The position numbers and the translations under genes were made by a program. A DNA stretch of 64,000 nucleotides from CAVROP01 sp050008495 (lineage in GTDB: Bacteria > Acidobacteriota > Terriglobia > UBA7540): positions 16,432-80,431 of the forward strand of contig JBEKMN010000007.1 of assembly GCA_050008495.1 (NCBI GenBank), given 5' to 3'. Of the stretch, positions 34,826 to 41,169 are shown piece by piece. Under the pieces are notes generated by a model, which saw only the letters and a list, made by a program, of their open reading frames with translations, was not told the origin of the DNA and searched no databases. Every line of letters begins with the position of its first letter. Position 1 is the first letter of the stretch.

Positions 34826-35608
34826 ATGCACATGGAACCATCGGGCAAGGCACCATCGAAGGGAAACTTGGCAGGGCGAGTGGCCTTAGTGACGGGAGGA
34901 TCGCGAGGTATCGGACGCGCCACGTGCATCGAGTTAGCTCGGCAAGGCGCGGCGGTGGCGGTCCTCTGCCGAAGGCGCATCAAGGATGCTCAACAAGTGG
35001 TCGAGCAGATCGAATCGGCAACGGGCCGCGGCCTGGCGATCGAGGCCGACGTGCTCGATCCGGAAGCGATCAAGCGTTCGGCCAGAGAAGCTGCCGCCAG
35101 GCTGGGAAACGTTGACATTCTGGTGAACAACGCCGGCGAGATGACTGATTTCTCTGTGCTCGAGATGAAAGATGAAGATTGGGAAAAGTCTCTGGCCATC
35201 AACTTAACCTCAGCCTTCCGCTATGTGCGCGAGTGCATTCCCTCCATGAAGGAACGACGCTGGGGGCGAATCATCAATGTGTCGTCGCAGGTGGTTTATA
35301 CCGGGTCGAACAATCACGCCCACTACGCCGCCGCCAAATCGGGGCTCCTGGGATTCACCTTTTCTTTAACGAAAGAGCTGGGGCCTTTCGGAATCACGGC
35401 GAACGTGGTGGCCCCGGGGCGTATCGTCACGGATCTGCTGCTGGAGCGGATGGCCGGGCGAGAACAGGAATGGATGAGCCAGACCCCCATGCGGCGTTTT
35501 GGGCAGCCCGAGGAAGTGGCAGCCGCCATCGCCTTCCTGGCCTCGGAAGGTGCCAGTTATATCACCGGCGCGGTCCTCAACGTGAACGGCGGATTGGTGA
35601 TGGGGTGA
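34826..35608 (+). CDS. SDR-family oxidoreductase (FabG-like)
   Basis: 260 residues from ATG 34826, preceded by GAAGGAGCG. The cofactor loop 'TGGSRGIGRATCIEL' is followed by 'DILVNNAGEM', Ser in 'IINVSSQVVY', Tyr/Lys in 'HYAAAKSGLLGF', and the tail 'GAVLNVNGGLVMG'. This is close to 3-oxoacyl-ACP reductase-like or sugar dehydrogenases; sequence alone does not decide. It is divergent from the Gfo/Idh/MocA gene, with about 130 bp between them, and is alone on its strand. Confidence 0.88.
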   Translation: MHMEPSGKAPSKGNLAGRVALVTGGSRGIGRATCIELARQGAAVAVLCRRRIKDAQQVVEQIESATGRGLAIEADVLDPEAIKRSAREAAARLGNVDILVNNAGEMTDFSVLEMKDEDWEKSLAINLTSAFRYVRECIPSMKERRWGRIINVSSQVVYTGSNNHAHYAAAKSGLLGFTFSLTKELGPFGITANVVAPGRIVTDLLLERMAGREQEWMSQTPMRRFGQPEEVAAAIAFLASEGASYITGAVLNVNGGLVMG

Positions 35609-35610
35609 GG

Positions 35611-35650
35611 GAATTGAGTGATTGATTCATTGAGTCATTGACTCATTCCG
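35611..35650. repeat. Heptamer array (CATTGAn type)
   Basis: Units ATTGAGT GATTGAT TCATTGA GTCATTG ACTCATT run from 35613, directly after the SDR stop, in the gap between convergent genes. It is the least regular of the 7-base arrays and partly self-complementary (GAGTCATTGACTC). Confidence 0.6.
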
Positions 35651-35719
35651 AATTGAAAAATGGCCATCTCCCTTGGGGAAACGGGTGAGGGGTTGCTTTG
35701 GTTACAATGACCGAGAACC

Positions 35720-37417
35720 TCACTTCAGTCTCACCCCGTGGACCTCGGCGAGGAGCTTTACCGACCGCGCAACTTCTTCATCGGTTCGTTCCTGCGACCA
35801 TAGGAGTTCGGAAGCCATCACCTCCGCCAGTTCCTCTAAGAGGGCAAGGCTCAACTGGCCTAATAGCGCCATGATTGTTCGTCTGAGGATGAGGTCATCC
35901 AGATGCACAATGCGCTCCTGGGAAGCCAGGAATTGAATTTCCCGCCGGCTGAATTCAGGCAGCCAACGCAACGGCGGGTCAGGCGCCGCTAGCGTGTAAT
36001 GCGCGACATCTTCCGCGCGATTCCCATACCGATCCAGTAATGCCGCCAAACGCTCCGCAGGCAAGTGGGTCCTTTCTGCAACAGCGGACAGCCATGCACT
36101 CTTTTGCGCTGCCGTGGTTGGGTAGTTCTTGCCGCCGCCGATGGGTAAGCCGACTGAACTTGCCGATCGTGGTCTTGCCAGTTGTTTCAGTATCTTGTCC
36201 GCCACTTGCTCGCCAAACGCGCGGAAGGTGGTCCACTTCCCGCCAATCAAAGAATATACGGGAAAGTCGATCCCATTCCCCGCCGGGAGAACTTCGCAGC
36301 TATGATCGCGACTGATTTCGCCAGGAGTGAAGGAATCACTGCGAGGCAGCGGACGTACCCCGCAGAATCGATAGACGATGTGGGACCGGTCCAGCGGGGG
36401 GGACAGGGTGGGGAAAACCTGGCGAACGGATTCCAGGATGTAGTCCACCTCATCTTCCTCGCAAAAGGCGTTCTCGGGGTCCGAAACAGGGATATCGGTC
36501 GAGCCCGCGATAACCTTCCCGTAGACAGGGTAGAAAATGCAAATACGCCCGTCTGCATTGGCAAAATAGAGCATCTGGCCCCGGGTTGCCGCCAGCAAAT
36601 CGGGATGATCGAGCACCAGGTGCGAGCCCTTGGTGCCACCGATGTATTGAGTCCGCTGCCCAAGACATCGATTGGTGAAATCGATCCAGGCCGCGGTCGC
36701 ATTGACTACGATCCTGGGCTTGACTTCCAATCTCTCGCCCGAAATCTCATCCTGCAAGACGACCTTATTCCCGTTGGCTCCCTCGAGGCATACGTAATTC
36801 AGGGCGCGCGCGGTTGAGCTTAGCTTCTCGGCGTCCAAGACCAGTTCCAGGCAGAGGCGTTCGGGGTAACTGATCCAGGCGTCGTAGTAAGTTGCCGTGC
36901 AGACGAGGTCACGGTGAAACTGGGGACGCTCGGCCAGGGCGGCATCTCGGGACTTGAACTGGTGAGCGGGTAGAACCGGGTGCTCTCCTGCCAGGAGGTC
37001 GTATAAAGACAGTCCGATTCTGCAAAGCAACGCGCCCCTGCCCCTTGGCCGCACCTTAAGACCCAGAAACCTCGCGGGGGCTGAAATCAGGCCCTCGGTC
37101 CAACTGAAGATGGGAATGGTAGTGGGGAGAGGTCTCACATAATGCGGGGCGTTAACGAGCAGCCGATTTCGCTCGCGGAGGGATTCCCTGACCAGCCGGA
37201 ATTCGCCGTTCTCGAGATATCGGAGCCCGCCGTGAATGATACGCGTGGAGGCGGAACTGGCGCCGGAGCAGAAATCGGATTTCTCCACCAGAAGCACATC
37301 CACATTTTCCAGCGCCAATTCACGAAGCAAACCAGCGCCGTTAATTCCGCCGCCCACGATGAGTACCGAAACCTCCGGCTGGAACCGAATAGCCGCAAGC
37401 CGTTCTTCTCTGGTCAT
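35720..37417 (-). CDS. glpD: FAD-dependent glycerol-3-phosphate dehydrogenase
   Basis: 565 residues from ATG 37417 (MTREERLAAIRF). FAD motif 'VLIVGGGINGAGLLRELALE' (about 20-39), 'KSDFCSGASSASTRIIHGGL' (flavin-site signature of GlpD), 'KGSHLVLDHPD', 'SGERLEVKPRIVVNAT' and 'LIGGKWTTFRAFGEQVADKI' near the end of the DAO domain. A C-terminal helical domain follows. The enzyme oxidises sn-glycerol-3-phosphate to DHAP at the membrane, passing electrons to quinone. The upstream zinc-ribbon gene ends 4 bp before its start, so the two are likely co-transcribed. No glpK or glpF is in the window. Confidence 0.93.
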   Translation of the reverse strand: MTREERLAAIRFQPEVSVLIVGGGINGAGLLRELALENVDVLLVEKSDFCSGASSASTRIIHGGLRYLENGEFRLVRESLRERNRLLVNAPHYVRPLPTTIPIFSWTEGLISAPARFLGLKVRPRGRGALLCRIGLSLYDLLAGEHPVLPAHQFKSRDAALAERPQFHRDLVCTATYYDAWISYPERLCLELVLDAEKLSSTARALNYVCLEGANGNKVVLQDEISGERLEVKPRIVVNATAAWIDFTNRCLGQRTQYIGGTKGSHLVLDHPDLLAATRGQMLYFANADGRICIFYPVYGKVIAGSTDIPVSDPENAFCEEDEVDYILESVRQVFPTLSPPLDRSHIVYRFCGVRPLPRSDSFTPGEISRDHSCEVLPAGNGIDFPVYSLIGGKWTTFRAFGEQVADKILKQLARPRSASSVGLPIGGGKNYPTTAAQKSAWLSAVAERTHLPAERLAALLDRYGNRAEDVAHYTLAAPDPPLRWLPEFSRREIQFLASQERIVHLDDLILRRTIMALLGQLSLALLEELAEVMASELLWSQERTDEEVARSVKLLAEVHGVRLK

Positions 37418-37421
37418 TCCG

Positions 37422-37604
37422 TTACCGATCCTGAGGCGGGCGGATGATCTCCCCGCACTTTCGGCAGCGTTCACGCCGCCGCGCGTTCAGAGTGCGGCAG
37501 GCTGGACAAACGACGTACATGGCGCGCGCGAAGAGATGTGTAAGCACCCACGCGCCTCCGAGAATAGCGGCGGCGAGGGCGACGTTGAGCAGCGTGGAAG
37601 TCAT
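37422..37604 (-). CDS. Small membrane zinc-ribbon protein
   Basis: 60 residues from ATG 37604. One N-terminal TM helix 'LLNVALAAAILGGAWVLTH' precedes a zinc ribbon, 'VVCPACRTLN' and 'ERCRKCGEIIRPP' (CPxC...CxxCG). Function unknown; such proteins are often found in front of unrelated genes. A longer start (MACPARHSSLVTRHC...) would run through the 7-base repeats and is probably not real. The stop lies 4 bp from the glpD start. Confidence 0.65.
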   Translation of the reverse strand: MTSTLLNVALAAAILGGAWVLTHLFARAMYVVCPACRTLNARRRERCRKCGEIIRPPQDR

Positions 37605-37613
37605 ACAAAAGCA

Positions 37614-37767
37614 GTGACGAGTGACAAGTGACGAGTGACGAGCCGGACAAGCCATCAGCTCTCAGCAAGTCGCACGGCTACCTGTGTCTGAGAGCTAGAT
37701 TCTGGCGACTCTCTCATCACTGGTCATAGTTCTCGCGGCTCGTCACTCGTCACTTGTCACTCGTCAC
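37614..37767. repeat. 32-bp perfect inverted repeat made of heptamers
   Basis: Left arm 37614-37645 is (GTGACGA GTGACAA GTGACGA GTGACGA) plus GCCG. Right arm 37736-37767 is its exact reverse complement. The 90-bp interior has its own stem, AGCTCTCAG (37657-37665) / CTGAGAGCT (37688-37696). The right arm runs into the coding end of the aldolase gene. There is no gene inside. It looks like a miniature, non-coding version of the cassette at 43586-44024. Confidence 0.85.
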
Positions 37768-38418
37768 TCCCCTTGCGGAGCGGACAGCCTCGATGAACTT
37801 ACGGGCATTCGCAACCACGGCGTCCAGTTTGCCCTCTCGGAGGACTTTCACATTCACCAGCTCTCCCCCAACTGCCACTGCCGCCGCTCCGGCCTTAATG
37901 AACTCCGGCGTGGTCTCGAGATTGACTCCGCCCGTGGGAACAAAGTCGATTTGTGGGAAGGGGCCCTTCAGAGCCTTGATGTACGCCGGGCCACCCACGG
38001 GTCCGCAGGGAAAGATCTTCACCATGTCGGCGCCCGCCTGCCACGCGGCAACGACTTCAGTGGGTGTGAGCGCGCCAGGAAAACACGCCTTGCTGTACCG
38101 GCGCGCCACTTCGATGACCTGGAGATTGAGAGACGGGGTGACGATGAACTCCGCCCCCGCCAGCAGTGCCGCCCGGCAGCTTTCGGAATCGAGGATCGTT
38201 CCCGCGCCGAGGAGTACCTTGTCCCCGAACTTCTCCGCCACGCGTTCCATCACATGGAGGGCATTGGGAACTGTCATGGTAATCTCGGCGATGCCGATCC
38301 CGCCCTCGATAATGGCCTCGGCAGCGCGCAGAGCGTCTTCGGGCGAGGGCGCGCGAACGATGGGAACCAGACCGACGTCACGAATCAGCGTTAGAGTTTT
38401 CTCTCGAGTCCAAGACAT
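37750..38418 (-). CDS. eda: 2-dehydro-3-deoxy-phosphogluconate (KDPG/KHG) aldolase
   Basis: 222 residues from ATG 38418, with GAGAGGTTTAC upstream. Class I aldolase barrel: 'GIAEITMTVPNALHVMERV' (catalytic Glu region), 'VLLGAGTILDSESCRAAL', 'FIVTPSLNLQVIEVARR', 'GADMVKIFPCGPVGG' (Schiff-base Lys in KIFPC), 'DFVPTGGVN' and 'AAAVAVGGELV'. It splits KDPG to pyruvate and glyceraldehyde-3-phosphate. It is downstream of the KDG kinase on the same strand, making a two-step KDG module. The last residues '...RGVTSDK' are encoded by the inverted-repeat arm, so the original C-terminus was probably altered by the repeat. Confidence 0.93.
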   Translation of the reverse strand: MSWTREKTLTLIRDVGLVPIVRAPSPEDALRAAEAIIEGGIGIAEITMTVPNALHVMERVAEKFGDKVLLGAGTILDSESCRAALLAGAEFIVTPSLNLQVIEVARRYSKACFPGALTPTEVVAAWQAGADMVKIFPCGPVGGPAYIKALKGPFPQIDFVPTGGVNLETTPEFIKAGAAAVAVGGELVNVKVLREGKLDAVVANARKFIEAVRSARGVTSDK

Positions 38419-38477
38419 GTAAACCTCTCAGGTTTAGGGGCCGGGTGCTAGGGAATTGGAACGAGCCACCAAGTGAA

Positions 38478-38524
38478 GAATGGTGAATAGTGAATTGTGA
38501 ATGACTATTCACTATTCACCATTC
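38478..38524. repeat. 18-bp hairpin of heptamers between kdgK and eda
   Basis: GAATGGTGAATAGTGAAT (38478-38495), 11-base loop, ATTCACTATTCACCATTC (38507-38524): a perfect 18-bp stem built of TGAATAG/TGAATTG units. It lies between the kinase stop and the aldolase start, both minus strand, so a transcript across the pair would contain a very stable stem. Confidence 0.85.
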
Positions 38525-38572
38525 ACTATTCAGGCTCGTACTCCCCAATCGCTGGACCGCAGCCCCAAAGTT

Positions 38573-39601
38573 CTACCGCGCCACCCTCAAGCTCGCTCCC
38601 TTCAGCAGATTCTCCACTTCCTGAAGTGTAGCCCAGTTGAAATCGCCGGGTATGGAATGCTTGAGGGCGCTGAAAGCATTTCCGTAACGGACCGCATCGG
38701 CGTAAGATTTTTTCGTCAGGCAGCCGTAAATGAAACCGGCGCTGAAAGAGTCGCCTCCGCCCAAGCGGTCCACGATTTCCAGTTCGTACTTGACGTCGTC
38801 AAAGTACTGGCCGTCGGCGTAGGCTACAGCCGTCCAAGTGTTACGCCACACCAGCGGGTTTTCCCGCAAGGTAATGGCCACAGCCTTGAACTTGAATTTC
38901 TCCTGGAGCCGCCGAGCTACATCCTTGTAGGTTTCGCGGGAAACCTGCGCGAAGCCCTTGTCATCAGCGTCGCCGGAGGCGGTAATCTTGAAGACGACCT
39001 TGGTGTCTTCCTCCGTGGTCATCAGTACGTCCACATACTCCATCATCGGCTCTTGGCTAGCTTGAGCCTTGTCGGGCGTCCAGAGCTTCCCACGATAATT
39101 CAAGTCGTAGCTCACGGTGGCGCCAGCGCGCTTGGCTGCTTTCAAGGCCTCGAGGGTGACTGCGGCCGCCGAATCGCTTAGTGCCGGCGTGATGCCGCTG
39201 GTGTGAAACCACTTCGCACCCTGAAACACTTTCTCCCAATTGATCTCGCCCGGCTTCACCAAGCTGATGGCGGACTGCGCCCGATCGTAGAGAACCGAAC
39301 TGGCACGAGGCGCCGCGCCGAACTCGAGGAAGTAAAGCCCCATCCTTCCGTCCGCGCTCCAAACCAGGTTGGAAGTGTCCACCCCGGCTTGCCGGGCCCT
39401 GTTTTCCATCAGCTTTCCCAGCGGGTTCTTGGGGAGGCGCGAAACCCAGGTGCTTCGCAGACCCAATCGGCTTACACCTACAGCCACGTTCAGTTCGCCG
39501 CCACCCACGCGCACGTCCAGAGAATTGGCCTGCTCGAATCTTTCGAAATGCGGCGGCGAGAGGCGAATCATCGCTTCGCCAAAAGTCACAACATCAAACA
39601 T
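38573..39601 (-). CDS. kdgK: 2-keto-3-deoxygluconate kinase (PfkB family)
   Basis: 342 residues; ATG 39601 is preferred (GAGGTG six bases upstream), though the adjacent ATG 39604 is possible. PfkB marks are 'VVTFGEAMIRLSPP', 'VRVGGGELNVAVGVSRLG' (N-terminal signature), 'YDLNYRGKLW' and 'VDRLGGGDSFSAGFIYG' (anion hole and catalytic Asp). 'DGRMGLYFLEFGAAPRAS' with the Tyr and 'KWFHTSGITPAL' resemble the KDG-kinase subgroup. It phosphorylates KDG to KDPG, the substrate of the aldolase encoded next. This step joins galacturonate and related sugar acids to central metabolism. Confidence 0.87.
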   Translation of the reverse strand: MFDVVTFGEAMIRLSPPHFERFEQANSLDVRVGGGELNVAVGVSRLGLRSTWVSRLPKNPLGKLMENRARQAGVDTSNLVWSADGRMGLYFLEFGAAPRASSVLYDRAQSAISLVKPGEINWEKVFQGAKWFHTSGITPALSDSAAAVTLEALKAAKRAGATVSYDLNYRGKLWTPDKAQASQEPMMEYVDVLMTTEEDTKVVFKITASGDADDKGFAQVSRETYKDVARRLQEKFKFKAVAITLRENPLVWRNTWTAVAYADGQYFDDVKYELEIVDRLGGGDSFSAGFIYGCLTKKSYADAVRYGNAFSALKHSIPGDFNWATLQEVENLLKGASLRVAR

Positions 39602-39794
39602 CATGCACCTCACGATACTCTGGGGCTCATTGTGATGCGGGAAAGCAGTTCGACTCGCGCCATCTCCGCTGGTTTCTCGTCTCCCGCATTATACAGCCAG
39701 GAACTGGCAATCCCGAGTGAATCACGCCAATCCGTGGTTAACGTGCAGCGGCCCGGCCGGAGATTAACCCGGCGCCGATGCAGGTCCCGAGTTT

Positions 39795-40361
39795 GTCTAG
39801 CCGACTATTTGTCACTTTCACGGCATCGCTCCGGGAGTTGCAAGTCCTGAGTTCCTATTCGCAAAATGTGCCGTGCTTTGCTCCTTTTGGAGTCAGATTG
39901 ATGCGAATTCGAGCACAAAACGCGCATAATTTGCAGCATTGAAAAAAGTGATGTCCTTTGTTTTCAAGTAGTTCTTAGTTTCGTTCCCGCGATTTTCGTA
40001 TTTTCTCGCAGTCCCCTGGATTCCCCCTCCGGGCCGGTTTCGCCCCCGGACGCGCTTCCGGTTCGCGGCCTTCGCCAAAACGTGTGAGGTGTCAGAGAGC
40101 TCGAATTCTACGCACGATGCGCCCATTCCAGCATTCAACTGCGGCTCATTTTGAGTTCGTTTTAGTTCGTTTTGCATATGCCTTACTGTGTTTTCAATAA
40201 CATACTGGCTTCGTTCGTATTATTTTTTGTTTTTTCCGGACCCCGTTCTTCCCGAGTGCCGGGACTATTGCGTTTTTCCTCGCGGTCCGAAGCCCGTCCA
40301 CGACAATGTGTCCGCAAAATGACCACAATTATAGGCTACCATATGCCCCTGGGTTTGTCAA
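39795..40361 (-). repeat. Long dispersed intergenic element, copy 2
   Basis: About 567 bp, aligned end to end with 62569-63135 in the same orientation. Shared blocks (plus-strand reading) are 'TAGCCGACT.TTTGTCACTTT' at the left end, 'GCATAATTTGCAGCATT.AAA', 'CCTTTGTTTTCAAGTA.TTCT', and 'TTTTCAATAACATACTGGCT' with 'TCGTTCGTATTATTTTTTGT'. At the right end is GACAATGTGTCC followed by the promoter-like box. Between the blocks the two copies differ a lot. Two GAACGAA...TTGAAAAC units face the minus strand (near 40216 and 39986). The 94-codon frame at 39893-40177 is probably accidental, since the matching region of copy 3 has stops in that frame. Confidence 0.8.
40333..40361 (-). promoter_or_regulatory. 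Promoter-like box of element copy 2
   Basis: On the minus strand TTGACA (40361-40356), 17 bp, TAGCCT (40338-40333). The same boxes and spacing occur in copy 3, and a similar pair in copy 1. Confidence 0.5.
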
Positions 40362-40498
40362 GTGAAAAATGCAAAACCAACGAAGCGTGGCGTAAATTTG
40401 TCTGTGTAAAAGCAAGGAGGGCGTAGGCTGGTGGCCGCTGCTTCCCCTGACACGTTTCTGCCCCAGCCAGGAACAAGCCCTCTCATGACGATATCGTT

Positions 40499-40906
40499 TC
40501 AAAACCAGGTGCTGGCCTTGTAGCGGCGATATTCGTCGCCGAACGCTTCCTCCAGAACCTTGCCTTCCTTTTTTGCGCGCAGGATTTGCAAAGGGTAGAT
40601 AAGAAGAAAGCATATTAACGGAATGAGTCTGCCCCAGGCGATAAACAGACCGAGGAAGGCTATTCCGCGGAAGAGATAGATGGGATTCCGGAATTTAGAA
40701 TAGAGGCCTGTGGTCACCAGCCTCGTGGCCCGCGCCCGGATGCTGAAGGACCGCCCGAGCTGAACTCGCGCAACGATGGACAGGGCAAAACCGGCAAGTG
40801 CTATCCCCAGGCCGATGAGGTACTGAGTGCTCCACGGTTTATGGATGCCCACATACGCACCGAAAGCAACAAAGATGCAGATATCGGTCCAGTACAGTAT
40901 CTTCAC
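40499..40906 (-). CDS. Short isoprenylcysteine-methyltransferase-like (Ste14/PEMT) membrane protein
   Basis: 135 residues with about four hydrophobic segments ('IGLGIALAGFALSIVARVQL', 'GIAFLGLFIAWG', 'IPLICFLLIYPLQIL'). Conserved pieces of the ICMT/PEMT SAM-dependent family are present: 'VTTGLYSKFRNPIYLFRG' (RNPIY) and 'LEEAFGDEYRRYKAST' near the C-terminus. It lacks part of the N-terminal helices of longer relatives. The substrate (phospholipid or small thiol) is unknown. It is a lone gene, preceded by the repeat element downstream of its stop. Confidence 0.75.
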   Translation of the reverse strand: MKILYWTDICIFVAFGAYVGIHKPWSTQYLIGLGIALAGFALSIVARVQLGRSFSIRARATRLVTTGLYSKFRNPIYLFRGIAFLGLFIAWGRLIPLICFLLIYPLQILRAKKEGKVLEEAFGDEYRRYKASTWF

Positions 40907-40959
40907 GAGTCGCTCCTAGTGCCGCGTTACGCAAATAGGTGAAACACGCCGGCCGTATG

Positions 40960-41044
40960 CTGTCATGCTGAGCGAAGCGAAGCATCCCCGCAGTTTCGCG
41001 GAGAAAACAACTGCAGAGACCCTTCGCTACGCTCAGGGTGACAG
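40960..41044. repeat. REP-like inverted pair CTGAGCGnAGCGAAG
   Basis: 34-bp arms 40960-40993 and 41011-41044 are reverse complements at 27 of 34 positions, with the core CTGAGCGAAGCGAAG and flush CTGTCA/TGACAG ends. This is the only complete two-armed copy in the window; single arms are listed elsewhere. Confidence 0.8.
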
Positions 41045-41093
41045 ACCATCGGCTGCTTCACTTTCTTCGGTAACACATCACTAGAGCTTAGGC

Positions 41094-41128
41094 AATTCAC
41101 AATTTACTATTCACTTTTCACCATTCAT
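41094..41128. repeat. Heptamer array upstream of fadN
   Basis: Five units in exact phase: AATTCAC AATTTAC TATTCAC TTTTCAC CATTCAT. The array ends about 40 bp before the fadN start and probably lies in its 5' leader. Confidence 0.8.
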
Positions 41129-41169
41129 AATGGATTTTAAGCTTCTTGCCAAAGTCCAGGGGGCCAATC

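Noticed and set aside
37422..37655. 17-codon longer start for the zinc-ribbon protein
   Set aside because: The extra codons are read from the GTGACGA heptamer arm; ATG 37604 directly precedes a normal TM helix.
38478..38524. Heptamer arrays as CRISPR
   Set aside because: Units are 7 bases, tandem without spacers, and there are no cas genes.
39893..40177. 94-codon frame in element copy 2
   Set aside because: The aligned part of copy 3 has stops in this frame and the similarity ignores codon positions.
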